Positions 7,911-16,220 are shown, counted from the first letter of the stretch. The stretch is 64,000 bases of DNA from Pseudomonas lini (GCF_964063345.1 NZ_OZ061318.1:5704001-5768000); one strand, 5' to 3'. The notes: generated by a model not told the origin, from the sequence alone. Translations and numbers: made by a program.

Positions 7911-8702
7911 TCAGCGGGCAAACATCCCCCACCAGAACACGTGGCCCAGGATCACGATTTGCTGCTCCTGGATCTCTGCGAAGGTGTAGTCCTCATCCGG
8001 ATGCTCGTCGCGATTGAAGCTGCGCAGGCGGATGCCCGTCGGTAGGCGGTAAACCTGCTTCACCCGTAGCTGACCGTTGTGGTTGATGGCGTACATGTCG
8101 CCGTCAACGATATCGCCCAGTGAGCTCTTGCCAACGTTGATGCCCACGGTTGCGCCGTCACGCAGCACTGGCAGCATGCTGTTGCCGCTGACAACCACGC
8201 ACTTCGCGTTGCTGAACTGAACGCCGTTATGGCGAAGGTCTTTCTTGAAAAAGCGCAGCCGGGCGCTGTCACTTTCCTCAATCACGAAACGGCCTGATCC
8301 GGCCGCCAGTTCCACTTCGCGCAGGAAGGGAACGTAGACCTCATCGGCATCCAGGGGAGTGTCGTCATCCCAAGGTTGGATGTCTGACATCAATACGCTG
8401 GGCTGGATGCGCTCGGAAGGCTGGACGCTGGCAACGGTCGACATCAGGCGTTGGCTCACTTCGCTGGCATCGAAGCGCAAGGCTTTTGCCAGTTTCAGGA
8501 GTGCCTCGACGTTCAGTGGAACCTTGCCGGTTGCATATTGACTGAAGGCGCTTTGGCCAGACCATCCGCAGGCCGCAGCCACATCCGCTTGAGTGAGATT
8601 TGATCCAGCCGCTTTGGCAGCAGACTTTCGCTGGTCGTAAATAGCCTTGAGCCTGATGCTTTCGGCGACTTCTTCAGGGGTGAGGGGGCGACGTGTTTTC
8701 AT
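7911..8702 (-). CDS. Phage-type repressor with HTH and S24 LexA/CI-like peptidase domain
   Basis: This 263-residue protein has an N-terminal helix-turn-helix (about residues 35-85, LTQADVAAACGWSGQSAFSQ) and a C-terminal S24 peptidase domain. The active-site serine lies in VVSGNSMLPV and the lysine in LRVKQVYR. An Ala-Gly pair in VELAAGSG is a plausible self-cleavage site, so RecA-stimulated autocleavage under DNA damage is likely by family. The promoter region carries palindromic sites consistent with autoregulation. No intact phage genes follow, so this is probably a retained prophage or tailocin regulator. Confidence 0.88.
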   Translation of the reverse strand: MKTRRPLTPEEVAESIRLKAIYDQRKSAAKAAGSNLTQADVAAACGWSGQSAFSQYATGKVPLNVEALLKLAKALRFDASEVSQRLMSTVASVQPSERIQPSVLMSDIQPWDDDTPLDADEVYVPFLREVELAAGSGRFVIEESDSARLRFFKKDLRHNGVQFSNAKCVVVSGNSMLPVLRDGATVGINVGKSSLGDIVDGDMYAINHNGQLRVKQVYRLPTGIRLRSFNRDEHPDEDYTFAEIQEQQIVILGHVFWWGMFAR

Positions 8703-8729
8703 GGCGACAGGGTATGATATTTCAGCAAA

Positions 8730-8771
8730 TAGCGCTGCTGGTAATTTGTTGCCAGTGGGAGCAGCGCTGCT
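8730..8771. promoter_or_regulatory. Operator pair at the repressor promoter
   Basis: TAGCGCTGCTGG (8730-8741) and the perfect 12-base palindrome AGCAGCGCTGCT (8760-8771) lie 28 to 70 bases upstream of the repressor start. Their spacing and similarity suggest operators for the adjacent repressor. Confidence 0.6.
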
Positions 8772-8800
8772 GCTATCAAGGGTGGAGTGAATGACTACAT

Positions 8801-9334
8801 TCAGAGCCGCATCATTGGCAGTGGACTCAGTGGGTTCGTTAGCAGTCGCTTGAGCGAAAGCTGAACTAAGCGAAAGTGAAATCCTGCATCAGGAAAGGCC
8901 GAAAACACCTCGCGTCGCTTCTGTCGCGAGAGTCCAAAAGTAACCGCTCCGTGGGATACGTCGATCCAGTCGGCTTTCCGAAAAACCTCTGCAAGGTTCT
9001 GTGGATCGGTATGGGAGCGAGTTATTTTATGGTGGTTGTGAATGATCGAGATAATTTCTTGCGCCCAATCCAGCTTATCGATTTCCCGAAGGAAGTCTTT
9101 TGCCAGTTGCTCTGACGGGGGCAAATAATCAAACGTCTTGGCCGTCCATATGCCGAGGTCATGAAATACCCCGGCCACAACTATCTTTTCCAGGTCTACA
9201 GCATCCAGCATGTTGAGCGAGCAACAAAAGTTGATGACTCGGTACACATGATTCCGGTATCCGGTGAAGTCATTGCCGAGGTATCCGGCATAGCGCTGAA
9301 GCAGCTCGTCCAGCAGCTCAATTTTGATGAGCAA
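8801..9334 (-). CDS. HD-domain protein, probable phosphohydrolase
   Basis: The 177-residue protein shows the HD-domain ligand series: a first His in NHVYRV, FHDLGIW (the His-Asp pair), HNHHK, and a final Asp in KADWIDVSHG. Such proteins are metal-dependent phosphohydrolases; the substrate is unknown. The start is a TTG at 9332-9334, chosen because a strong AGGAGG lies eight bases before it. It sits 27 bases after a 56-residue gene on the same strand, so the two are likely co-transcribed. Confidence 0.72.
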   Translation of the reverse strand: MLIKIELLDELLQRYAGYLGNDFTGYRNHVYRVINFCCSLNMLDAVDLEKIVVAGVFHDLGIWTAKTFDYLPPSEQLAKDFLREIDKLDWAQEIISIIHNHHKITRSHTDPQNLAEVFRKADWIDVSHGAVTFGLSRQKRREVFSAFPDAGFHFRLVQLSLKRLLTNPLSPLPMMRL

Positions 9335-9361
9335 TATTCCATCCTCCTTGTTTGGAGGTGG

Positions 9362-9532
9362 CTACTTTATAGGCTTGGACGCGCATCTGCACGGATACCC
9401 CAACTGGCGACGAAGCCGGATCAGGTTTTCCGTCTTCGCTTCCAGCCAATCAATCTTAGCCAGGTCGTCTTCGCTCACCGGAGGCAGCAGAAGGTTGTCG
9501 TATGGGAACTGAGCCTTGCGTTGTGCCGACAT
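9362..9532 (-). CDS. Small hypothetical protein, 56 aa
   Basis: A short gene with a strong GGAGG five bases before its ATG (9530-9532). The product is basic at the end and has an acidic helical middle (SEDDLAKIDWLEAKTENLIR). I do not recognise it. It precedes the HD-domain gene with a 27-base gap, suggesting a two-gene operon. Confidence 0.55.
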   Translation of the reverse strand: MSAQRKAQFPYDNLLLPPVSEDDLAKIDWLEAKTENLIRLRRQLGYPCRCASKPIK

Positions 9533-9631
9533 GGGCGCCTCCAGGGTGGCGGGATGAGTTGGATGGTGGCGTGTTGAGAATTTACATCTAAGATGGCTAG
9601 CTGATTTGAGTGGCCAACCAGGGAGGGTGAT

Positions 9632-9991
9632 ATGAAGCCAGCAATCAATGCGGTGATCATTTATGCGAAGGATGTCGCGAAGACATCTGATTTCTACACT
9701 CGGCATTTTGGGTTTTCCGCATTGCCGGAACTCAATGGCATCACGGAACTGACTTCGTCGGCAGGTGGCGCCAAGCTACTTCTGCACAAGGCGGCCAAAG
9801 GCCTGAAGAACGGTCAGGCGTGCGTCAAAATCGTTTTTGACGTGGATGACGTTCAGGCTTTCAAGGAGACCTCGGCAGAAAGGGGACTGCTTTTTGGCCC
9901 GACACACGAGGCAGAGGGGTACAGTTTTTCCAATGCCAAAGATCCAGACCAAAATAATGTCAGCATTTCCAGTCGTGCATTCAGATCGTGA
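9632..9991 (+). CDS. VOC (glyoxalase/bleomycin-resistance fold) family protein
   Basis: This 119-residue single-domain protein begins with the typical VOC pattern (INAVIIYAKDVAKTSDFYTRHFGF) of a beta strand, an aspartate turn and an FY-containing helix, and ends with DPDQNNVSI, the usual DPDGN-like strand. VOC proteins bind a divalent metal for isomerase, dioxygenase or resistance reactions; the substrate cannot be told here. GGGAGGG lies before the ATG. Confidence 0.8.
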   Translation: MKPAINAVIIYAKDVAKTSDFYTRHFGFSALPELNGITELTSSAGGAKLLLHKAAKGLKNGQACVKIVFDVDDVQAFKETSAERGLLFGPTHEAEGYSFSNAKDPDQNNVSISSRAFRS

Positions 9992-10055
9992 CCTGATCCA
10001 AAATCACTCGGCTGCACGAACATACTTATTTATTTGAACGTCCAGGAGCTGTTGA

Positions 10056-10394
10056 ATGTTTTCATTAAGGAACGCAACGCTGTGCATGTCTCTTGTGAGC
10101 TTTGGCTTCGCCAGCAGCTCTTTTGCGAATCAAACCGTTGATACGCATCAAGTTGCCGTAACGCTTGTTGCAATGGGGGAGCTCTGCAATAAGGCAAACC
10201 CTGGCTTAAATGGCTCTATCGAAAATGCTATGGCCAGCGATCCCAAGATGGACGAAGCAACCAAGGCCGAAACCCGAAAAGTGAGCTCAGACCCTGCTTA
10301 CAAAGTCGAGGTCGGACTTATGATGCAATCCCTGAACAGCTCGGGTATGGCGGCCATGGCACAGGATATGTGCAAAAGCTACGGCGCAAAGTAG
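10056..10394 (+). CDS. Small exported hypothetical protein, 112 aa
   Basis: The N-terminus is a signal peptide ending in SSFA, so the mature ~88-residue protein is probably periplasmic. It is helical with two cysteines (in GELCNK and DMCKSY) that could form a disulfide. AGGAG precedes the ATG. I do not recognise the family. Confidence 0.6.
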   Translation: MFSLRNATLCMSLVSFGFASSSFANQTVDTHQVAVTLVAMGELCNKANPGLNGSIENAMASDPKMDEATKAETRKVSSDPAYKVEVGLMMQSLNSSGMAAMAQDMCKSYGAK

Positions 10395-10501
10395 TTCGGT
10401 TCGCCTTGCTGGCGCTCGTTGCTCACGATTCGCTTTGGTGATGCAGGTGGGCGGTATTAGCCGCAGTTTCGTTCGCACCGGGCGCTAGCAGATCTTCCCG
10501 A

Positions 10502-10663
10502 TCAGCGCGCGCCATAGAACTGGTTCAGTGCTATCAGCTCAAAAACAGCCACCAGCACGCAGAATGCAACAAAGCCGCGCGTGAAGACCCTGCGAGGCTT
10601 TTCGTAAGGCTGAAGATTAGCAAGCCCACCGAGAAGGTCGGATAAAAATTCGAGCAGTCCCAT
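10502..10663 (-). CDS. Small membrane protein, 53 aa
   Basis: Starting at MGLLEF, the product has an amphipathic N-terminal half and one clear membrane helix (GFVAFCVLVAVFELIAL). It follows a 66-residue gene on the same strand in a phage-remnant region, so a phage-derived origin is possible. The start is uncertain: an in-frame ATG 27 bases upstream exists, but GGTAG lies nearer this one. Confidence 0.45.
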   Translation of the reverse strand: MGLLEFLSDLLGGLANLQPYEKPRRVFTRGFVAFCVLVAVFELIALNQFYGAR

Positions 10664-10717
10664 CAGCCATCTACCTTGCTGTTTATACACCCAGCCTTCA
10701 GCCGGGACGTGTACGTT

Positions 10718-10918
10718 TCAATGAAGAACCCTGCGGCTCTCTCCAATCCTGATCCGATCGAGCGCCCTGTTTAACGCATCCAAGGCATCGAGGAGGGCTT
10801 TCGCCTCAGCTTCCCGGCCATCGCCCCAGAGGCGTTCAGCCATTTTGTTCAGCGCCTGGATAGAGCGCTCAATGTCAGCAGCAGTCGCTGCTTTGCTTTC
10901 CTGATGTTTCTTTGGCAT
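10718..10918 (-). CDS. Small helical hypothetical protein, 66 aa
   Basis: The 66-residue charged protein is predicted to be mostly helical (ALNKMAERLWGDGREAEAKA). AGAAGGG lies eight bases before the ATG. Its start is four bases after the stop of a truncated repressor fragment, so it may once have been part of a phage regulatory operon. No family recognised. Confidence 0.5.
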   Translation of the reverse strand: MPKKHQESKAATAADIERSIQALNKMAERLWGDGREAEAKALLDALDALNRALDRIRIGESRRVLH

Positions 10919-10921
10919 TGA

Positions 10922-11005
10922 TCAACCCTTCTTCAGGTAGACCAGCTTCACGCGGAGCTGACCGTTGTGGTTGATCGCGTACATGTCGCCGTCGACGATA
11001 TCGTC
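10922..11005 (-). pseudogene. Truncated S24 repressor C-terminal fragment
   Basis: The last 27 codons read DIVDGDMYAINHNGQLRVK and then diverge, matching almost exactly the segment around the active-site lysine of the intact repressor at 7911-8702. The DNA is also nearly identical over about 60 bases (compare 8060-8110 with 10950-11000). Upstream of codon 1 the similarity ends abruptly. This is a remnant left by deletion or recombination of a second repressor copy. Confidence 0.8.
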
Positions 11006-11020
11006 TGCATGAGAGCGGCG

Positions 11021-11212
11021 CGCGCCGGCCGAGAACCGGAAGTACGCTCTGTGCGGGTAGAGGTGCCTGTGTCGGTTCCTTGTCGTGTGCCAGAGGTGAC
11101 GGCGCCGGCATTCACTGCCGCGAGTTTGAGAAAAGCGGATTCGCTTGAGGTAAAGGTGAGGGCACTGCTGGCTGAACGTCGACAACGGATCGGACATGAG
11201 CGGGAATTGTTT
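11021..11212 (+). pseudogene. Remnant of a phage Rz1-like lysis (spanin) gene
   Basis: On the plus strand this stretch encodes a Pro/Val-rich segment (VRVEVPVSVPCRVPEV) followed by KADSLEVKVRALLAERRQR, a pattern I associate with the outer-membrane spanins and lysis proteins of Pseudomonas phages and pyocin clusters. The start, the lipobox and the natural end are missing; after EREL the frame runs into unrelated sequence. It abuts the repressor fragment, marking a prophage deletion scar. The family assignment rests on recall, not a search. Confidence 0.55.
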
Positions 11213-11323
11213 TTGCGGCGACAGCCTGCCGATGAGAAGGCGGAAAATCTACGATCCTTCGCGTCAGTAATCACTTACCTAAATGCGTTTTTACCTTGTC
11301 AGCCATCGGCGTGCAAGCCTACG

Positions 11324-12016
11324 TCAGAGAAGTGAATCGCTGATTGGGTTGATCAAGCCGTTTTGCTGATTGCGGACATTGCCCACAGCGCGGTCGACCT
11401 TAAACCACTCGAAAGCCTCGGCGGGCTCTCCCTGCAACAGTATCATCTGCTCGGCGCGCTCCATGGGTGTAGCCGGATTCAACCATTCCCGAGCCAGTTC
11501 CGGCGAAAGCGTCACCGGCTGGCGATCGTGCATGTCCAGCATGCCGCCCTTGCTGTCGGCGGTGATGATCACGAAGCCGTCATATTCACTCGGACCAAAC
11601 TCGGCGTTTGGGTATTGTCCGATCGCGGCGCACAGAATCGGTGCACGGTCTTTACGGCGGATCAGGTAAGGGTGTTTCTTCGGTCCACCTTCATCGACCC
11701 ATTCGAACCAGTTGTTGATTACGATGATTGCCCGGTGTGGCCAGATTGCTTTGAAGAATGCTCCGTGGGCGACTTTCTCTACCCGGGCATTGATTGGTGC
11801 GGTTCGGTCCTTGGCCCAGTGCGGCCGCCATCCCCAGCGAACCATGTCGGCTCGCAGAAACTGACCTTCCTGGTGAAAGAGGGCGAGCTGAGTGGACGGC
11901 GCGGCGTTGTAGAGCTCGAAAGGTTGGTTGCCTGCATAGTTGATCAGAGCGTTGGGCATGCTCAGCGCCGCCACAAAGTCGTGGATGCCGCTGTATTGGG
12001 AAAGTCGTCCACACAT
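11324..12016 (-). CDS. SRAP (YedK/HMCES) abasic-site crosslinking protein
   Basis: The 230-residue protein starts MCGR, with the catalytic Cys2 that forms a thiazolidine crosslink to abasic sites in single-stranded DNA. Other family residues are visible: Asn76 in APINARVE, Glu105 in NWFEW and His163 in DMHDRQPV. The role is protection of abasic sites during replication. Length is normal. GGAGG precedes the ATG. It points away from a LexA box about 110 bases upstream that it may share with the divergent small gene. Confidence 0.92.
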   Translation of the reverse strand: MCGRLSQYSGIHDFVAALSMPNALINYAGNQPFELYNAAPSTQLALFHQEGQFLRADMVRWGWRPHWAKDRTAPINARVEKVAHGAFFKAIWPHRAIIVINNWFEWVDEGGPKKHPYLIRRKDRAPILCAAIGQYPNAEFGPSEYDGFVIITADSKGGMLDMHDRQPVTLSPELAREWLNPATPMERAEQMILLQGEPAEAFEWFKVDRAVGNVRNQQNGLINPISDSLL

Positions 12017-12127
12017 GGATCAAGTCCTCCACCAGTGCTTTCAGCATAGTCCAGCCCCCTACTGCATAAGGACGAAACGTTACCGATCGTCAGCGGCCAA
12101 TTGAGCAATCGCCAAATCCTCATGATA

Positions 12128-12143
12128 CTGTTTATTTATCCAG
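12128..12143. promoter_or_regulatory. LexA (SOS) box
   Basis: CTGTTTATTTATCCAG is a perfect CTG-N10-CAG site with an AT-rich centre, extended outward to ATACTG...CAGTAT. It lies 13 bases before the start of the 99-residue gene and 112 bases before the divergent SRAP gene, so one or both are probably induced by DNA damage. Confidence 0.8.
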
Positions 12144-12156
12144 TATCGAGCAAGCA

Positions 12157-12456
12157 ATGCATTTCCTGATTGTGCCCATGAGAGAGCGCGGCGTCGCCAG
12201 ATCGACAAGGGATATCGCCAGTGCCGATCCAGTAAAGGGCGATATCATTTTCTCCAGCGCGCCGTCTGACCTTTTGAAGAGAACAGCCAATACCGCATCG
12301 CTGCGACACGGCGCCTGGCCGGGTGATTCGCCACCGATTCGGCCGCTTCTTGATGCTCGCCTGACCAGCATGGCAACGCTCGGCTTCACGCTGAGTGGTC
12401 TGGAGGAGGTCGATGGTGTTCTGTATGCGCAGTCTTGGTATTGCAGGGAGGTTTGA
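12157..12456 (+). CDS. Putative SOS-regulated small protein, 99 aa
   Basis: I do not recognise the family. The product is soluble, with a central hydrophilic segment and no membrane or signal features. The first codon is 13 bases after the LexA box, so the transcript leader would be very short, and the ribosome binding site is weak (GAGCAAGC). The position suggests damage-induced expression. It is followed directly by a decayed hydrolase gene. Confidence 0.5.
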   Translation: MHFLIVPMRERGVARSTRDIASADPVKGDIIFSSAPSDLLKRTANTASLRHGAWPGDSPPIRPLLDARLTSMATLGFTLSGLEEVDGVLYAQSWYCREV

Positions 12457-12459
12457 TTG

Positions 12460-13110
12460 TGTATCGGTCGGCAGGACGCCGCAGGAGGGTCAAAACAACG
12501 TCGTTCGTGAGCCCGCCGGCAGCAGTTTACCAGGCACCTGGAACGTGGCTTGTCGGTGTGTTTGCTTGAACTCCCCGGCCAAGGTTTGGCGCAACTTCGC
12601 GACGGTTCTTGCCTCGCACTGGACTTCACTCGCGGCAGAAAATCGTTTTGGAGTCTTAGGACACAGTGCTGGTGGCACCCTCGCGCTGGCGGCCGCAGTA
12701 GCCGATTCGCGGATCAGCGCGTGCTACAGCAATGGCGGAACTCCCGAATTGAAACAGGGCCTGCTCAAGTCCCCACGTGTCCTTCAACGATTTGGCCGGA
12801 TACTAGGCAACTCTGCAAGCGAAGCCGACGTACTTGGGTTCCTGGATCAACTTGATTTAGCAACGGCGGCGAGCCGCATGCAGGCGTCACTGCTCTGCCT
12901 TCAGGGTGGCCAGGATCCGATTGTCATGGAGACGAGGCGCGGCGCTTGGTGGCAATGCGAGGCTCCCAAACAGGGACTTTGGCATCCTGAGCGGAGGGCG
13001 TGCATTGCCTCTACAACCATGCAATTGAGCGTAATTGCGTCATCACTGACTGGTTCGCAGTGTACCCCCACGCTACAAACTTCAGCGGTAGCGAGGGAGC
13101 AGGCTTACCG
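12460..13110 (+). pseudogene. Frameshifted alpha/beta hydrolase (FrsA-like) pseudogene
   Basis: Pieces of one alpha/beta hydrolase occur in different frames. VCLLELPGQGLAQLR (about 12550-12600) matches the oxyanion-loop region. GVLGHSAGGTLAL, carrying the nucleophile elbow, and LLCLQGGQDPIV, with the acid, lie in another frame (about 12645-12930). HCLYNHAIERN, with the catalytic His region, is in a third (about 13000-13035). At least two frameshifts separate them, and no single frame covers the protein, so it is inactive. It overlaps no intact gene and lies just before the convergent pentonate dehydratase. Confidence 0.72.
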
Positions 13111-13113
13111 TTG

Positions 13114-14898
13114 TCAGTGGGAATGGCGCGGCTCACCGCTGCGGGCGATCACTCTGAGATGCAAAGTGGCAGGTTCCAGGCAGCCACCTGTAGAAAGCTG
13201 TCCTACCAGTTGCCGATAAAGTTCCTGCCAGGGCGTTTGCGATGGCGGAAAGCTTGGCTTCCAGTCCGCTCGACGGCGGGCCATTTCTTCTTCGTCCACC
13301 AGCAGGTTTACTGAGCGGGTATTAAGGTCCACCCGCAGCCGGTCGTTGGTTTTCAGCAGCGCCAGGCCACCACCTACCGCCGCTTCTGGAGACATGTTGA
13401 GAATCGACGGACTTGCCGAAGTACCGCTCTGACGCCCGTCGCCCAGGCAGGGCAGGGAGTCGATACCTTGTTTGATCAGCGCGGCCGGAGGGGCCATGTT
13501 CACCACCTCGGCACTGCCGGGGTAGCCCACGGTACCAACACCGCGGATCACCAAGATGCAGCGCTCGTCGATATCCAGCGCCGGGTCGTCGATCCGGGCG
13601 TGATAATCCTCTGGTCCTTCGAACACGATGGCCCGTGCTTCGAAGCTGTTCTCTGCGCCGGGTTCGGACAGATAGGTCTTACGAAACGCCTCGCCAACCA
13701 CCGACATCTTCATGATCGCGCTGTCGAAGAAGTTGCCGCTGAGCACGATGAAACCAGCGCGGTGCTTGAGCGGGGTTTCAAAGGGATAGATCACGTCGGT
13801 GTTGCTGGTCAGGGAGCTGCTGACGATTTCGCCGATGGTCTTGCCGCTGACCGTGGCACAGTCTTCATGCAGACGCCCGGCTTTTTGCAGTTCATGCATC
13901 ACGGCCGGCACACCGCCAGCGCGGTGGAAGCCTTCGCCGAGGTACTTGCCCGCCGGCATGCAATTGACCAGCAGCGGCACGTCCTCGCCAATCCGTTGCC
14001 AGTCATCCAGGCTCAACTCGACGCCCATGTGCCGGGCGATCGCAATCAGGTGCGGAGGGCAATTGCTCGATGCGCCCAGTGCCGAGGCGACGGCGATCGC
14101 GTTCTCGAATGCATCGCGGGTCATGATCTGCGACGGGCGTACGTCTTGCAGTACCAGTTCGCAGATGCGCTTGCCGGTGGCATAAGCCATTTGCCCGCGC
14201 TCACGATAGGGCGCTGGAATGCTCGCACAACCGGGCAACGACATGCCCAGCGCTTCGGCCAGCGCGTTCATCGACAGGGCGGTGCCCATGGTGTTGCAGT
14301 GCCCCACGGACGGCGATGCCGCCGTGGTCATCTCCATGAAACCTTCGTAATCGATCTCACCGGCGGCCATCAGATTGCGCGCATGCCGGAGCACGGTGCC
14401 GGAGCCGATCAATTCACCCTTGTGGTGACCGTCGAGCATCGGGCCGCCGGACAGGACAATGGAGGGCAGGTCGGTAGTTGCGGCGGCCATCAGGCAGGCG
14501 GGGGTGGTTTTGTCGCAACCGGTGGTGAGCACCACGCCGTCCAATGGGTAACCATGGAGGATCTCCACCAACCCCAGATAAGCCAGGTTACGGTCCAGTG
14601 CAGCGGTGGGCCGACGCGACTGCTCGGCGATCGGATGCACCGGGAACTCCATGGGAATGCCCCCGGCATCACGAATACCGGCCTTGACCCGTTGCGCGAG
14701 CTCCAGATGGTGACGGTTGCAGGGTGTCAGGTCGCTGCCGGTCTGGGCGATGCCGATGATCGGGCGGCCCGACTGCAGCTCTTCGCGGGTCATCCCGTAG
14801 TTCATGTAGCGTTCGACGTAGAGGGCAGTCATGTCCGCGTGGGCAGGGTCGTTGAACCATTGCTCGCTGCGCAGGCGACGTTTTGGAGTTTCACTCAT
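13114..14898 (-). CDS. xylD: IlvD/Edd-family pentonate dehydratase (XylD-like D-xylonate dehydratase)
   Basis: This 594-residue enzyme belongs to the IlvD/Edd dehydratases, which use an iron-sulfur cluster and Mg2+ to remove water from sugar acids, giving 2-keto-3-deoxy acids. The three cluster cysteines are present (Cys60 in TPCNR, Cys128 in TTGCDKTTPA, Cys201 in GHCNTMGTA), at the positions I recall for Caulobacter XylD. Sequence and length are very like XylD. L-arabinonate or another sugar acid cannot be excluded. It lies 44 bases downstream of an FAH-family gene, as expected for a Weimberg-type pathway. Confidence 0.82.
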   Translation of the reverse strand: MSETPKRRLRSEQWFNDPAHADMTALYVERYMNYGMTREELQSGRPIIGIAQTGSDLTPCNRHHLELAQRVKAGIRDAGGIPMEFPVHPIAEQSRRPTAALDRNLAYLGLVEILHGYPLDGVVLTTGCDKTTPACLMAAATTDLPSIVLSGGPMLDGHHKGELIGSGTVLRHARNLMAAGEIDYEGFMEMTTAASPSVGHCNTMGTALSMNALAEALGMSLPGCASIPAPYRERGQMAYATGKRICELVLQDVRPSQIMTRDAFENAIAVASALGASSNCPPHLIAIARHMGVELSLDDWQRIGEDVPLLVNCMPAGKYLGEGFHRAGGVPAVMHELQKAGRLHEDCATVSGKTIGEIVSSSLTSNTDVIYPFETPLKHRAGFIVLSGNFFDSAIMKMSVVGEAFRKTYLSEPGAENSFEARAIVFEGPEDYHARIDDPALDIDERCILVIRGVGTVGYPGSAEVVNMAPPAALIKQGIDSLPCLGDGRQSGTSASPSILNMSPEAAVGGGLALLKTNDRLRVDLNTRSVNLLVDEEEMARRRADWKPSFPPSQTPWQELYRQLVGQLSTGGCLEPATLHLRVIARSGEPRHSH

Positions 14899-14942
14899 GA
14901 TTCATTTCTCTCTTGTAATTGGATGAATCGTCTGTTGTGGCT

Positions 14943-16124
14943 TCAGCGGGCGAGCAGGCCCCGGGATGCCAGGTTACGCAGCAAGGCGCTCACGCCAAAG
15001 GTCCAGGGTGTGGCGTCAGAGCTGTGGGTCACCAGGTTATGCAGGCTACCAAGCAAGGGGCTGCTGATACTGACCCGGTCACCCAGTTTGTGGGTGAAAC
15101 CGCTGCCGGCATGATCGCGGTCTTCGGTGGGGGCGAACAGGGTACCGAGAAACAGCAGAAAACCATCCGGGTATTGGTGATTGGCGTTGAGCGTCTGGCC
15201 CGCCAGGTCCTGCGGGTCGCGGCTGATCTGGCTCATGGAGCTCGATCCGTGCATCCGGTAACCGTCTTCGCCTTGTACCTGCAGATCGACCACGCAGGCC
15301 CGCACATCATCCAGGCTGAAGTGTTCGTCAAACAGGCGAATAAACGGCCCAATGGCGCAGGACGCATTGTTGTCCTTGGCCTTGCTCAGCAACAGCGCGC
15401 TGCGGCCTTCGAAATCCCGCAGATTGACGTCGTTGCCCAAGGTGGCGCCGTGGATCTGGCCACGGCTGTTCACCGCCAGCACCACTTCGGGTTCCGGGTT
15501 GTTCCATTGCGAGCCGGGATGAATACCGATGCGGCTGCCGCTTCCCACGGCGGCGAGAACCGGTGCCTTGGTGAAGATTTCCGCATCCGGGCCGATGCCG
15601 ACTTCCAGGTACTGCGACCACATGCCCTGTTCGATGAGCAAGGCTTTCAGGCGCATGGCTTGCTCGGAGCCAGGAACGATCGAGCGCAAGTTGTCGCCGA
15701 TTACGCTGTGCACAGTGGCGCGTACGGCTTCGGCTTTAGCCGCATCACCACCGGTCTGCTCCTCGATCACACGCTCGATCATGCTGGCGGCGAAGGTCAC
15801 GCCGGCGGCCTTGATAACTTGCAAGTCCAGGGGCGGAAGCAAGTAGGGGCTTGACGGATCGGGCGCGGGGCCGGTGTTGGCTAGCAACGCTTCGACACTG
15901 GCGATGAAGATGCCGGGCGTCTGCCTCACGGCTGCCAGTGGAGATTCTGTTTCCAGCAAGTCACTCAATGTCGCAAAACGATCCGACAGATCGAACACAC
16001 CATCGCTGCGCAGCACTATCGGCGAGGGGCCTGCGACCCGGCCTGGCACCCAGGCGCGGCCGATCAAGGTACCGGTTACACCATCGACCGGCAGGGTGTT
16101 TTCGGGAGTAAGCATTAGCGACAT
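14943..16124 (-). CDS. xylX: FAH-family 2-keto-3-deoxy-pentonate dehydratase (XylX-like)
   Basis: The 393-residue protein has the C-terminal fumarylacetoacetate hydrolase fold, with the metal-binding region NNPEPEVVLAVNSRG (Glu-x-Glu). Its long N-terminal part is typical of the XylX/AraD1-like group. That group dehydrates 2-keto-3-deoxy-xylonate (or -arabinonate) to alpha-ketoglutaric semialdehyde. It is the first gene of an operon with the dehydratase and is divergent from a LysR gene. AGGAAG lies seven bases before the ATG. The substrate stereochemistry is not decided by the sequence. Confidence 0.75.
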   Translation of the reverse strand: MSLMLTPENTLPVDGVTGTLIGRAWVPGRVAGPSPIVLRSDGVFDLSDRFATLSDLLETESPLAAVRQTPGIFIASVEALLANTGPAPDPSSPYLLPPLDLQVIKAAGVTFAASMIERVIEEQTGGDAAKAEAVRATVHSVIGDNLRSIVPGSEQAMRLKALLIEQGMWSQYLEVGIGPDAEIFTKAPVLAAVGSGSRIGIHPGSQWNNPEPEVVLAVNSRGQIHGATLGNDVNLRDFEGRSALLLSKAKDNNASCAIGPFIRLFDEHFSLDDVRACVVDLQVQGEDGYRMHGSSSMSQISRDPQDLAGQTLNANHQYPDGFLLFLGTLFAPTEDRDHAGSGFTHKLGDRVSISSPLLGSLHNLVTHSSDATPWTFGVSALLRNLASRGLLAR

Positions 16125-16201
16125 GGCGAATCTTCCTGGTTCGTAAAGCCTTCACGCTAGGGCGGGGATTCGATAAACTCCAATGAGATATATTCAGTAA
16201 T

Positions 16202-16220
16202 TGATAACGTCAGGTTATTG
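16202..16220. promoter_or_regulatory. LysR-type palindrome in the xylX/lysR divergent region
   Basis: TGATAAC-GTCAG-GTTATTG is a 19-base palindrome containing the LysR T-N11-A motif. A second copy with the same arms stands at 17214-17232 before the aldehyde dehydrogenase gene. It lies between the divergent xylX and lysR starts, as expected for an autoregulating LysR protein. Confidence 0.6.

Noticed and set aside
8791..8853. 20-codon open frame with a good binding site opposite the repressor
   Set aside because: Too short to show homology; possibly a truncated cro-like gene, but it cannot be supported.
12132..12629. 165-codon minus-strand frame over the LexA box
   Set aside because: It would cover the SOS box and the start of the small plus-strand gene; no motif or binding site.
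13468..15114. 548-codon open frame on the plus strand
   Set aside because: Antisense to the XylD-like and XylX-like genes, with low-complexity His/Gly/Gln composition typical of shadow frames.
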